A stretch of 10,145 nucleotides of DNA. Source: Rhodospirillaceae bacterium (lineage in GTDB: Bacteria > Pseudomonadota > Alphaproteobacteria > JABSOH01). This document shows positions 1 to 7,775 of this stretch, in pieces. Positions within the stretch are counted from its first letter, which is position 1. Each line of letters starts with the position of its first letter. The DNA lies in assembly GCA_020629355.1 (NCBI GenBank), contig JAHDDM010000011.1:3314-13458 (forward strand), read 5' to 3'. Below the pieces are notes generated by a model. The model ran no database searches and was not told the DNA's origin. It saw only the letters and a list, made by a program, of their open reading frames with translations. Both the position numbers and the translations under genes were made by a program.

Positions 1-2739
1 ATAGGCGGTTTTACGGTTCGGAATGATGCTGTCCATAGCACCAGCACAAATCAAGGCACTAAGAATACGTTTGTTCAGACCTATATCTCTGGTGCGTAGG
101 GCAAAATCACCAAGATCACGAAACGCGCCATGATCAGTGCGCTCTTTGATAATGGCTTGCATAATTGGAATTCCAACACCGCGAATAGCGCTTAGGCCAT
201 AGCGAATGGTCTGTTTTTTCTCGAGGAAAAATAGAGGTTCGGATAGGTTAATGTCTGGTGGCAGAATAGCTAATCCCATCCGGCGCGCATCAATAATATA
301 CTGCGCAATACTGTTCGGACTTTGCAGGGCATTATTCAACATGGCATTCAGCAAACAGTCGCCGTAATGGACTTTTAGCCAGCCCGTCCAATAGGCCACC
401 AGACCGTAGGCTGCCGAGTGCGACTTGTTGAAACCATAGGCGGCAAAAGCACGAATGGTCTTGAAAATCTTGGCGCCGTCTTTCTTGGGAATGGCGTGTA
501 ATTCATGGGCAGCATCGACAAATTCCTCGGTCATGGCTGCAAGTCGTGCATCATCCTTTTTACCCATGGCACGCCGCACCTCGTCAGCCTTGCCAAGGCT
601 AAAGCCAGCAAGAGTTTGGGTCATCTGCATAATCTGTTCCTGATAGACCGCAACACCGTAAGTTTCGCGCAAATTCTCCTCCAGCAGAGGATGCAGATAG
701 GTAATCTCTTCCTTGCCGTGCTTGCAACGGATAAAGCGCGGGATATGCTCCATTGGACCGGGGCGAAACAGCGCAATCATCGCAATGACATCGGTAAAGC
801 AGTCTGGCTTGAGCTGCACCGCAACCCGCCGCATTCCAGGCGATTCCAGCTGGAATATGCCATCGGTATGGCCTTGGCTAATCAAACTGTAGACCTTTTC
901 ATCATCCAGTGGCAAGGTATCAAAATCAATCTTTTGACCATAGAGTCTCTGCACATCATCAGCACAGGCCGTCATAATGGTTATGGTGCTGAGGCCAAGA
1001 AAATCAAACTTCACCAGTCCAGCCTTTTCAGCGGCCTTCATGTTCAGTTGCGTGGCTTTCAGATTGTTCTTGGGGTCATAATACAGCGCTACCTCGCCAA
1101 AGAGCGAAGTGCCCGAAATGACCACCCCTGCGGCATGGGTCGAGGCATGGCGATACGCCCCCTCTAGTACCGTGGCGTAATCCCACAGCACCGCGACTTC
1201 TTGATCATCCTGCATCAACTTTTGCAAAGCCAGTTCTTCTGCCCCCAATTCGGCCAGACTTTTCGGGTTGCTTAAATCCTCTTTGGGCAGCATTTTGCAA
1301 ACCCGATCACTCACGGGATAGGGCATGCCTAAGACGCGCCCAATATCACGAATTGCAGCACGGCTTTTCAGCTTACCGAACGTGATAATCTGTGCGACAT
1401 GATCCTCGCCGTATTTATCGCGGACATAGTCGATCACCAGATCACGTTTTTCAGTACAGAAATCAATATCAAAGTCTGGCACGCTGATACGCTCTGAATT
1501 TAAGAAACGTTCGAACAGTAGCGATAATTCCAACGGATCAAGCGCGGTAATTTGCAACGCCCACGCCACCAGCGAGCCCACTCCAGAACCGCGCCCAGGA
1601 CCAACGGGAACACCATTTTGGCGTGACCAGTCGATGAAATCCTGCACAATCAGAAAATAACCGGCAAAGCCTGAATTTTTGATAATTTCAAGCTCGTGAT
1701 CCATCCGCTCAAGATAGGGCTTTGCACCATCAGAATCAGGCAGAATATTTTTGATTTTCAGGCGATATTCCAGACCTCTTTGGGTCTCTTTACGCAGAAA
1801 ATCATCGGCATTGAGATTATCAGGCAATGCAATACTGGGCAGTTTCGGCTTTTGTGATTGGTCTTCCAGGGTAAATTGACACATCCGCGCCACATGCAGA
1901 GTATTGCTTAGTGCATCGGGCAGATCCACAAACAGGCTCTGCATTTCGGCGACATCACGGAAATAGTAGCTGTCATTCAGACATAAACGCGCTTCGGATT
2001 GATTAACCTTTTCGCCGCGTGCCACAGCTCGTAAGGCATCGTGATAACGTTGCTGGTCACGGTTGGGAAAGCGGCAATCATTTGTCGCAACCAGAGGAAT
2101 TTGCCGCCTGTCTGCCATGTTGATCAGTATTTCATGGGCAGCATCTTCATGCGCAAGACCGTGACGTTGCACCTCAAGGAACAGGCGATCACCAAAGACC
2201 TCACGGGCGTTATCAAGCCAGTATTCTGCTGCTTCCTGTTGGGCATTCAGCACCATCTCAGCCAAAGGCGCACCAAGGCCGCCTGTGAGTAAAATCAGCC
2301 CTTCGTTATGTTCCGCAAGACCCGAAAAATCGAGATTCATCTGTTGATAATTCTCATCAATCGAGCCATCAATAGGCATATAAAGCTGTGTGATGATGCG
2401 GTTCAGATTGGCGTAACCTGTGGCATTTTGCGCAATCAGCACCACGGTGCGAGAACGATCATCAGGCAATGCTGTTGCCGCCGAGGTAACGTTGACGGCA
2501 GCGGCTATTAAGGGCTGAACGCCCGCAGCATTTGCAGCAAGGGCAAATTCCACCACACCAAAAAGATTCTGATCATCGGCGAGGGCAATGGCGGGCATCC
2601 GTTGTTTTTTGGCCCATGCAACCATCTGTGGCGGGTGCAACATCCCATCGAGCAGGGAATAGGCAGAACGGGTGCGCAAATGCACAAAGTCGGCATATCC
2701 TTCAACAGGAATTTCGTCGTTTGCGGCCTCTTCAGACAT
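1..2739 (-). CDS. dnaE: DNA polymerase III alpha subunit, C-terminus cut by window edge
   Basis: This is the replicative DNA polymerase catalytic subunit, the nucleotide-adding core of the Pol III holoenzyme. The frame is open from the ATG at 2739 to base 1, giving 913 codons; the family is usually about 1150 residues, so roughly the last fifth (OB fold and tau/clamp contacts) lies outside. Seen in order: an N-terminal PHP domain beginning at FVHLRTRSAYS (residues 18-28), the palm PGRGSG at 381-386, the catalytic PDFDIDFC with D422 and D424, a third Asp in KFDFLGL (D579), the FNKSHSAAY motif around 770-778, and an HhH-like GLSAIRGVGI segment near the end. These align with E. coli D401, D403 and D555. 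The PHP metal ligands are degraded (R22 and R24 instead of His), so proofreading presumably needs a separate DnaQ. The start overlaps the lolD stop by 8 nt (ATGTCTGA), which suggests coupled translation. No strong Shine-Dalgarno is visible. Confidence 0.97.
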   Translation of the reverse strand, partial: MSEEAANDEIPVEGYADFVHLRTRSAYSLLDGMLHPPQMVAWAKKQRMPAIALADDQNLFGVVEFALAANAAGVQPLIAAAVNVTSAATALPDDRSRTVVLIAQNATGYANLNRIITQLYMPIDGSIDENYQQMNLDFSGLAEHNEGLILLTGGLGAPLAEMVLNAQQEAAEYWLDNAREVFGDRLFLEVQRHGLAHEDAAHEILINMADRRQIPLVATNDCRFPNRDQQRYHDALRAVARGEKVNQSEARLCLNDSYYFRDVAEMQSLFVDLPDALSNTLHVARMCQFTLEDQSQKPKLPSIALPDNLNADDFLRKETQRGLEYRLKIKNILPDSDGAKPYLERMDHELEIIKNSGFAGYFLIVQDFIDWSRQNGVPVGPGRGSGVGSLVAWALQITALDPLELSLLFERFLNSERISVPDFDIDFCTEKRDLVIDYVRDKYGEDHVAQIITFGKLKSRAAIRDIGRVLGMPYPVSDRVCKMLPKEDLSNPKSLAELGAEELALQKLMQDDQEVAVLWDYATVLEGAYRHASTHAAGVVISGTSLFGEVALYYDPKNNLKATQLNMKAAEKAGLVKFDFLGLSTITIMTACADDVQRLYGQKIDFDTLPLDDEKVYSLISQGHTDGIFQLESPGMRRVAVQLKPDCFTDVIAMIALFRPGPMEHIPRFIRCKHGKEEITYLHPLLEENLRETYGVAVYQEQIMQMTQTLAGFSLGKADEVRRAMGKKDDARLAAMTEEFVDAAHELHAIPKKDGAKIFKTIRAFAAYGFNKSHSAAYGLVAYWTGWLKVHYGDCLLNAMLNNALQSPNSIAQYIIDARRMGLAILPPDINLSEPLFFLEKKQTIRYGLSAIRGVGIPIMQAIIKERTDHGAFRDLGDFALRTRDIGLNKRILSALICAGAMDSIIPNRKTAY

Positions 2740-3400
2740 TGGCAACAAGCTTCTTATCGCGGATAGTCAAGCGGCGTGTGGCCTTGGCGGCCTGTTCAGG
2801 ATTGTGGGTGACATACAGGCAGGCGAGTTCCTCTTGAGCCACAAGCTGTTCAATCAGGCTAAAGACTTCCTGTGCGGTATCGGCATCAAGATTACCCGTA
2901 GGTTCATCCAGCAATAGAAGCTCTGGTGCATTCATCAAGGCGCGCGCAATGGCGACACGCTGGCATTCCCCGCCAGAAAGTGTTGCTGGAGCATGATGCA
3001 GACGGTGCGAAAGCCCGACACGATCCAATAGCTCTGTGGCGCGTGCTTGGGCTTTTTTGTGGCTAAGACCCCCGATACGGCCGATCAGGGTGGTATTCTC
3101 AAGCGCGGTAAATTCGGGCAACAGATGATGAAACTGGAAGACAAAGCCTAGATGATGCAAGCGTATTGTCGTGCGCTCCTGATCCGTTTTGGCGGTTCTG
3201 CCAAGAATACGCACCTGCCCATCACTAGGGGTTTCCATCAATCCCGCAATATGCAGCAGGGTAGATTTGCCGAGTCCGCTCGAACCCACCAGCGCGACTA
3301 ATTCACCACTGTTGATACTGGCAGAGGTTGCATCCAGTATCTGCACCCCGCCAGTATAGATATGGCTGATATTTTCCAGCTGAAGGACATTATCGGGCAT
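2732..3400 (-). CDS. lolD: Lipoprotein-releasing ABC transporter ATPase LolD
   Basis: This is the cytoplasmic ATPase that powers extraction of outer-membrane lipoproteins from the inner membrane with the LolC/E permease. I chose the ATG at 3400 (222 aa, the usual LolD length). An upstream ATG at 3460 would add 20 residues lying inside lolC and unlike the family; an AGG sits 9 nt before the chosen start. Residues in the 222-aa form: Walker [10 protein letters not shown] at 39-47, Q-loop Gln 89 ([12 protein letters not shown], LolD-like), signature LSGGE at 141-145, Walker B LLLLDE at 161-166, D-loop GNLD at 169-172 and H-loop His 199 in VTHN. The usual LolD sequence after the signature is ERQR; here it is ECQR, a Cys replacing Arg. 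The start overlaps the lolC stop by 11 nt and the end overlaps the dnaE start by 8 nt, so expression is probably coupled along the operon. Confidence 0.95.
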   Translation of the reverse strand: MPDNVLQLENISHIYTGGVQILDATSASINSGELVALVGSSGLGKSTLLHIAGLMETPSDGQVRILGRTAKTDQERTTIRLHHLGFVFQFHHLLPEFTALENTTLIGRIGGLSHKKAQARATELLDRVGLSHRLHHAPATLSGGECQRVAIARALMNAPELLLLDEPTGNLDADTAQEVFSLIEQLVAQEELACLYVTHNPEQAAKATRRLTIRDKKLVANV

Positions 3401-4634
3401 GACGCAATACCTGAACAGGGTCAAGACGCACGGCTTGCCAAGCCGCATACAGACTGGCACAGAAGGTTAGTCCCAAGGCGAGACTGATAATACTGATCAT
3501 GTCGTTTGTTTCCAGGCGCGAGGGCAAAGTCGAGAGATAATAAATCTCCGCCGAGAATACTTCGGTTTCGAGCAGCCATTCCAGCACAGTGCGGATGTCC
3601 TCGATATTTAGCGCGAAGGCAATCCCAATTCCGACCCCAAGAGCCGTGCCTATCCCGCCGATCAATGCGCCCGTGCAGAAAAACACCGCCATCATCAAGC
3701 GCCGTGATGCGCCAACCGCGCGTAATATCGCAATAGAACCCGCCTTGTCCCGCACCATCATCACTTGGGAAATAATAATGTTAAAGGCCGCGATCATCAC
3801 CACCAGCGATAAGATAATAAACATGACATTACGCTCAACTTTCAGTGCCTGAAAGAAGCTGGCATGACGGAATTGCCACGGGTTCAGCCGCGCATCGGGT
3901 GCTGTCGCAGAGACAATCGGCGCAATGGCTCTGGCGATTGCTGGCGCGTTGTCTGGCTCGTGCAGGGTTAATTCCAGCTTCAGAGCCAGCTCTGGCATGC
4001 GGAATAATTTTTGGGCTTGCGCCAAAGGCATAAACAGATAGCTGCTGTCATATTCGGACATGCCGACCTTGAATGTCCCACCGATACGATAGGTTTTGCG
4101 TCTAGGACTACTGCCAAAGGCGGTGCGGTTGGCTTGCGGAGCCATCAAGGTGATGTTGTCGCCAGCCAACAGGCCAAGATTCCATGACATCCGCTCGCCA
4201 ATAAGGACATCACTGCTGGCATCGAAGTCCTCTAACGACGTCGATAAGGCTTGGCTGATCAAAGGGTTCTCCGTCAGACCTTCCGCCAATAGTCCGCGCG
4301 CCATTGCGCCCGTGACACGATTATTGCCGACGACTAAAACCTGTTGATCAATCATCGGCGCAACCCGCAGAACAGCGGGATGTGCCATAAGCTCTTTGCT
4401 GAGTTGCGTATAGTCCGTGATTCCACTGGCGGACTCGACGCTTAAATGACCATTCAAACCAAGGATACGGGTTTGCAGATCATGCCGAAAGCCATTCATC
4501 ACCGACATCACAATGATCAAAGTCGCTACCCCTAAGGTGATTCCAATCAAGGAAAACCAGACCAATACCGAAACAAAACCATCACCCTTACGGGCGCGGA
4601 GATAACGGCCTGCAATCAGAAGTGCTAATCTCAT
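3390..4634 (-). CDS. lolC: Lipoprotein-releasing ABC transporter permease, LolC/LolE family
   Basis: This is the inner-membrane permease that takes lipoproteins from the bilayer and passes them to LolA, driven by LolD. It is 414 aa from the ATG at 4634; a TTG 12 nt upstream would add four residues, but the ATG forms the ATGA overlap with the proS stop. The order is that of the LolC/E family: a first membrane helix (about residues 20-47, ending in [11 protein letters not shown]), a large periplasmic MacB-like domain (about 48-265), then the FtsX-type membrane domain with helices at about 269-293, 313-343 and 378-400. The block [16 protein letters not shown] and the cytoplasmic [15 protein letters not shown] (about 296-310) are highly typical. 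Only one permease gene accompanies lolD here. As in many Alphaproteobacteria it may work as a homodimer rather than as a LolC–LolE pair; this is inference, since a second gene could lie elsewhere. LolE is an equally valid family name. Confidence 0.93.
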   Translation of the reverse strand: MRLALLIAGRYLRARKGDGFVSVLVWFSLIGITLGVATLIIVMSVMNGFRHDLQTRILGLNGHLSVESASGITDYTQLSKELMAHPAVLRVAPMIDQQVLVVGNNRVTGAMARGLLAEGLTENPLISQALSTSLEDFDASSDVLIGERMSWNLGLLAGDNITLMAPQANRTAFGSSPRRKTYRIGGTFKVGMSEYDSSYLFMPLAQAQKLFRMPELALKLELTLHEPDNAPAIARAIAPIVSATAPDARLNPWQFRHASFFQALKVERNVMFIILSLVVMIAAFNIIISQVMMVRDKAGSIAILRAVGASRRLMMAVFFCTGALIGGIGTALGVGIGIAFALNIEDIRTVLEWLLETEVFSAEIYYLSTLPSRLETNDMISIISLALGLTFCASLYAAWQAVRLDPVQVLRHAR

Positions 4635-5968
4635 TGCTGCTCGCAAAGAAAAGGCACAATATCATCCAGAGCCATATGACGGGTCTGTCCGCCTTTACGT
4701 TCGGTCACCTCAAAACTTCCCGCCTCAAGAGCTTTTGGCGATATTACCACCCGCCACGGAATCCCCAACAGTTCCATTTCGGCAAATTTCACCCCTGCCC
4801 GTTGATCACGATCATCGTACAAAACTTCCATGCCCGCATTGGTTGCTGCCTCAATCAGCTGCTCTGCTGTTGCAGAGCTTGCCGTATCGGCAGGCTTAAC
4901 GTTCACAATACCCAGCTGAAACGGCGCAATCGCCGCAGGCCAAATAATGCCTTTATCATCATGGCTGGCCTCGATAATCGCCCCCATTAAGCGCGAAACC
5001 CCAACGCCATAAGACCCCATATGCACCGGCACTGTCGCACCCGTTTCATCGATAATATTGGCCTCGAGTTTTTCGGAATATTTTGTGCCAAAATAGAAAA
5101 TATGGCCTATTTCAATACCCCGAGTCGACACCCGATCCGTCTCTGGAATCGCGGCAAAGGCTTCCGCGTCATGCTCGTCTTCGGTGGCGGCATAGTCGCT
5201 CGTCCAGTCCTGCACTGCATTGGCACGTGCCTCGCTACTGTCATCCATGACATCCAGACCATCTCGCTCAAGGTAGGAGCGGTGGCAAAAGACTTGGCTT
5301 TCACCCGTTTCTGCCAGAATAATAAATTCATGGGAATTATCCCCGCCGATAGGACCCGTTTCCGCCCGCATCGGAATCGACTTTAACCCCATCCGCGCAA
5401 AGGTACGCAAATAGGCCACAAAAAATTTATTATAGGAATCTAAAGCATTTTCACGACTAGAATCAAAACTATAGGCATCTTTCATGTAAAATTCTCGTCC
5501 CCGCATCACGCCAAAACGCGGTCTAACCTCATCACGGAATTTCCACTGGATATGGTACAAAAGCTTCGGCACATCACGATAGCTTTTCGCACCAGTACGG
5601 AATATCTCCGTGATCAATTCCTCGTTGGTGGGGCCATACAGCATATCACGATCATGGCGGTCCTTGATTCGCAACATCTCCTTGCCATAATCATCATAAC
5701 GCCCAGACTTATGCCAGAGGTCTGCCGATTGTATCGTGGGCATCAACAGCTCTACCGCACCAATCCGATCCTGTTCCTCACGCACCACCTGCTCGATTTT
5801 CTTCAACACCCGAAAGCCCAACGGCAGCCACGAATAAATTCCCGCTGCGGATTGTTTAATCATCCCCGCACGCAACATCAACTGATGCGAGACAATCTGT
5901 GCCTCTGCTGGAGCTTCGCGTAAAGCTGGCAGGAAATATTGACTAAGACGGACAAGTTTCGGCTGCAT
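4631..5968 (-). CDS. proS: Prolyl-tRNA synthetase, short alphaproteobacterial type
   Basis: This class II aminoacyl-tRNA synthetase charges tRNA-Pro with proline using ATP in the cytoplasm. It is 445 aa. Seen: an N-terminal [12 protein letters not shown] block (40-51), the proline-pocket TNEE at 114-117, motif 2 [18 protein letters not shown] (143-160) followed by [16 protein letters not shown] at 208-215, motif 3 [11 protein letters not shown] at 317-327, and a C-terminal anticodon-binding domain from about 350 ([21 protein letters not shown]). Between motifs 2 and 3 there is only a short acidic stretch (about 240-285) where E. coli ProS (about 572 aa) has a roughly 180-residue INS editing domain, so this is the mini-INS form. 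Clearing of Ala-tRNA-Pro is probably done in trans by a YbaK/ProX-like protein not in this window. The stop overlaps the lolC ATG as ATGA. It begins 26 bp after the upstream repeat protein, with only a weak Shine-Dalgarno (GAG about 9 nt before the ATG). Confidence 0.97.
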   Translation of the reverse strand: MQPKLVRLSQYFLPALREAPAEAQIVSHQLMLRAGMIKQSAAGIYSWLPLGFRVLKKIEQVVREEQDRIGAVELLMPTIQSADLWHKSGRYDDYGKEMLRIKDRHDRDMLYGPTNEELITEIFRTGAKSYRDVPKLLYHIQWKFRDEVRPRFGVMRGREFYMKDAYSFDSSRENALDSYNKFFVAYLRTFARMGLKSIPMRAETGPIGGDNSHEFIILAETGESQVFCHRSYLERDGLDVMDDSSEARANAVQDWTSDYAATEDEHDAEAFAAIPETDRVSTRGIEIGHIFYFGTKYSEKLEANIIDETGATVPVHMGSYGVGVSRLMGAIIEASHDDKGIIWPAAIAPFQLGIVNVKPADTASSATAEQLIEAATNAGMEVLYDDRDQRAGVKFAEMELLGIPWRVVISPKALEAGSFEVTERKGGQTRHMALDDIVPFLCEQQ

Positions 5969-5994
5969 GGTGAGTACTCTGTCGTAGGTTGGCG

Positions 5995-6849
5995 TTATCG
6001 CTGGATAGCACTCCGACAGGATTCCTGCAATTGGCGTTTCTCAAATTCGCTGGCAATTTTACCATTGATCCGTAATAGGCCACTTTTATGATCAATGCTC
6101 ACCGCAATAGGGGTTGCTGAGGCAACCGAAGCAGCGTTCTGGCTGCGGATGGTCTCAGCTATCGTCGTCACGTTTTGATTGTTGAGCGTTTCTGTCATTT
6201 TGGTCGTGGCTCTTTGATTGCTGAGCGTCTCAGCAGTGGTGGTGACACCATCTTCTGTAGTGGCTTGGGTCGTGGTCACGCCGTCCTTTGTACTGGTTTT
6301 GATGGTGGAAATAGTCTCGGTGTCACCAGCATCATTTTTCTTCGTCTTGGTTTCAGTCGTCGTCGGTATGCCATCTTCTGTAGTAGTTTTGATCGTAGTG
6401 GTTACGCCGTCTTCTGTCGTCTCGCTATCAGGCACGGCAGCCTTAGTGCTTGTGTTGGTGGTGGTGCTATCACTGTCCGTTGAGTGAGTTTTGGTGTTGG
6501 TGCTTTCACTATTCGTTGTGATGGTTTTACTCGTTTTGCTCTGGGTGGCAGGGCTAGGCTGAAACATCATCTCGGTGCTATCGCCTAGAATATCGACAAA
6601 ATCCAAATCCGCCGTTTTAATCTTCTGGCCATTACTGCCGACACCGGGCTGGAAACGATGGTGATTGCTATTCGGTTCTAGACTCAAATATCTGGCACAC
6701 AGAGCAGGATCGTATCGTTCGACAATATTTTTCCGCATCACAGGTATATCGCGGATTGCTTTGGTGCTTCTGAATACCGAACTTTCAGCGTAGGCAAGAC
6801 CAGACATGCCTGTCGCAAACAATAGTCCAAAAAAGTAAAAGCGGAACAT
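5995..6849 (-). CDS. Secreted Thr-rich repeat protein of unknown function
   Basis: I do not recognise this 284-aa protein. Residues 1-21 form a clear type I signal peptide (hydrophobic core [17 protein letters not shown], cleavage likely after AYA); there is no lipobox Cys, so it should be soluble in the periplasm or exported. Residues 22-95 look ordered ([30 protein letters not shown]). Residues about 97-245 are Thr/Ser-rich low complexity containing a degenerate TTEDGVTTT repeat and a second AETLxNQ-type repeat. Residues 246-284 look ordered again ([27 protein letters not shown]). The only two cysteines, C51 and C278, lie in the two ordered ends and might form a disulfide. There is no Trp. 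The start is supported by a good Shine-Dalgarno (AAGGTG, 7-nt spacing). It is first in the proS–lolC–lolD–dnaE train, 26 bp ahead of proS. The function is unknown; an envelope or surface role is inferred only from the signal peptide. That it is a real gene is fairly sure. Confidence 0.8.
   Translation of the reverse strand: MFRFYFFGLLFATGMSGLAYAESSVFRSTKAIRDIPVMRKNIVERYDPALCARYLSLEPNSNHHRFQPGVGSNGQKIKTADLDFVDILGDSTEMMFQPSPATQSKTSKTITTNSESTNTKTHSTDSDSTTTNTSTKAAVPDSETTEDGVTTTIKTTTEDGIPTTTETKTKKNDAGDTETISTIKTSTKDGVTTTQATTEDGVTTTAETLSNQRATTKMTETLNNQNVTTIAETIRSQNAASVASATPIAVSIDHKSGLLRINGKIASEFEKRQLQESCRSAIQR
6124..6420 (-). repeat. Degenerate 11-13-codon tandem repeats within the Thr-rich gene
   Basis: Codons 144-242 of the repeat protein hold two repeat families. 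The first, [13 protein letters not shown], occurs four times with Asp-Gly at residues 147, 159, 189 and 200, as two pairs about 41 codons apart. The second, AETLSNQ / TETLNNQ / AETIRSQ, occurs three times beginning near residues 206, 219 and 231. At DNA level the 14-mer CCATCTTCTGTAGT (plus strand) is identical at 6248-6261 and 6371-6384, exactly 123 bp apart, and the flanking bases are also similar. This points to duplication of a 123-bp (41-codon) block on top of older short repeats. Confidence 0.8.
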
Positions 6850-6853
6850 GAAA

Positions 6854-6862
6854 CCTCACCTT
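6854..6862 (-). promoter_or_regulatory. Shine-Dalgarno of the Thr-rich repeat protein
   Basis: The minus strand reads AAGGTGAGG just before the ATG at 6849. AAGGTG matches AAGGAG in five of six bases with 7 nt to the start. It is the best ribosome binding site in the left operon; the downstream genes have weak sites and depend more on overlap coupling. Confidence 0.65.
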
Positions 6863-6889
6863 GTGATGCAAAGAGTTATTGTTTACTAT
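6861..6889 (+). promoter_or_regulatory. Candidate sigma-70 promoter for sseA–GNAT
   Basis: TTGTGA (6861-6866) and TACTAT (6884-6889) are separated by 17 bp, each matching four of six consensus bases. Transcription would begin near 6896, about 36 nt before the sseA ATG. It overlaps the leader of the divergent gene, so the two promoters may interfere. The matches are moderate and could be chance in an AT-rich gap. Confidence 0.33.
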
Positions 6890-6916
6890 TTTATCACTTT
6901 ACTGTGACAATACTAA
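6888..6916 (-). promoter_or_regulatory. Candidate extended −10 promoter for the repeat protein–proS–lol–dnaE operon
   Basis: On the minus strand a −10 TAAAAT (6888-6893, five of six to consensus) is preceded by TGA, making an extended TGn −10. A weak −35 TTAGTA (6911-6916) lies 17 bp upstream. The predicted transcript would begin near 6881 and leave a leader of about 30 nt containing the Shine-Dalgarno. Because the following genes are packed without gaps, this may be the main promoter of the whole leftward train. The call rests on pattern matching alone. Confidence 0.4.
6891..6910. promoter_or_regulatory. 20-bp dyad in the divergent promoter region, possible operator
   Basis: The arms TTATCAC (6891-6897) and GTGACAA (6904-6910) are inverted repeats matching at six of seven positions around a 6-bp centre. 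The dyad overlaps the candidate leftward −10 and spacer and covers the predicted rightward start point, so one dimeric regulator bound there could affect both directions. It is not followed by a T-run, so it is not a terminator. The cognate regulator is unknown; the arm TCAC-N6-GTGA is the reverse arrangement of the CRP site TGTGA-N6-TCACA. Confidence 0.4.
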
Positions 6917-6931
6917 GACGGGATACCCACC

Positions 6932-7774
6932 ATGCCTAGTGCTGAATATACCATCGAAGCCGAAGTTCTGGCAACACGGCTTGATGACCAGAATATCATC
7001 ATTCTTGAGGCAGGATTTTCCTTACCAGGGATGACAGACTCTCTCTCGCAATATCAAGGCCAGTCTCTTCCTGGTACACGATTCTTTGATATTGAAGCGA
7101 TTGCTGATCACGATAATCCCTTGCCGCATATGGTACCGAATGCAGCACAGTTTGCCGCCGCCGTCGGTGCATTGGGTGTGCGCAATGACTCTACCGTGAT
7201 CTGCTATGACCGTTTTGGCCTGTTCAGTGCGGCTAGAGTCTGGTGGATGTTCCGAGTATTCGGCCATAAGCAGGTCTTGATTCTGAACGGCGGCATGAAA
7301 CGCTGGACACAGCTCGGCTTGCCACTAGAAACCACAAACCACACCGCTATAACACCAAGCCTGTATCACGCGGAATTCAACCCTGATCTGTACGCAACCA
7401 AAGAAGATGTGTATACGGCTATCGATGATCCAGAGGCCGCGATTGTTGATGCCCGTCCAGCGATTCGCTTTGTTGGTTCAGCCGCCGAACCCCGCGCGGG
7501 GATGCGTGCAGGTCATATGCCTAATGCGCTGAATGTTTGCTATCAGGACTTGACAGACCCTGCAACAGGGATGCTGAAACCCAAAGCAGAACTTGAAGCG
7601 CTCTATTCAAATGTCCCCAAAGACAAGACCTTGACCTACAGTTGCGGCTCTGGCATTACCGCCGCCGCCATATTGTTTGTTGGCGAGATGCTCGGCTATC
7701 AAGGCCGCGTCTATGATGGCTCGTGGGCCGAATGGGGTTCCTGTCCAGAGACCCCAATAGAATACGGCCTATAA
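6932..7774 (+). CDS. sseA: 3-mercaptopyruvate sulfurtransferase (tandem rhodanese)
   Basis: This enzyme moves sulfur from 3-mercaptopyruvate to a thiol or cyanide acceptor through a persulfide on the active Cys, as part of cysteine catabolism and sulfur trafficking in the cytoplasm. It is 280 aa, close to E. coli SseA (281). Two rhodanese domains are seen: a non-catalytic one (about 8-130, with YDRFGLFSAARVWWMFRVFGH at 92-112 and no Cys at the loop) and a catalytic one (about 155-277) with VDARP at 172-176, RAGHMPNALN at 192-201 and the loop CGSGITAA starting at C238. CGSG is the mercaptopyruvate-type loop, whereas thiosulfate sulfurtransferases usually have CRKG, so mercaptopyruvate is the likely donor. 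No signal peptide is seen. The start has only a weak purine stretch (GGGA) upstream, but homology begins within the first residues and no better start is near. The GNAT gene follows one base after the stop, so they are probably co-transcribed. Confidence 0.92.
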   Translation: MPSAEYTIEAEVLATRLDDQNIIILEAGFSLPGMTDSLSQYQGQSLPGTRFFDIEAIADHDNPLPHMVPNAAQFAAAVGALGVRNDSTVICYDRFGLFSAARVWWMFRVFGHKQVLILNGGMKRWTQLGLPLETTNHTAITPSLYHAEFNPDLYATKEDVYTAIDDPEAAIVDARPAIRFVGSAAEPRAGMRAGHMPNALNVCYQDLTDPATGMLKPKAELEALYSNVPKDKTLTYSCGSGITAAAILFVGEMLGYQGRVYDGSWAEWGSCPETPIEYGL

Positions 7775-7775
7775 G

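Noticed and set aside
505..1167. 220-codon plus-strand open frame
   Set aside because: It is antisense to dnaE, whose minus-strand frame shows conserved polymerase motifs throughout; the plus-strand translation resembles no family and has no ribosome binding site.
3401..3460. Upstream ATG extending LolD by 20 residues
   Set aside because: The extension ([11 protein letters not shown]...) lies inside lolC and is unlike LolD N-termini; the start at 3400 gives the family length.
6175..6487. Two overlapping Val/Ser- or Gly-rich plus-strand open frames
   Set aside because: They are the complement of the Thr-rich repeats; the lack of stops follows from the repeat composition. The minus strand has the signal peptide and Shine-Dalgarno.
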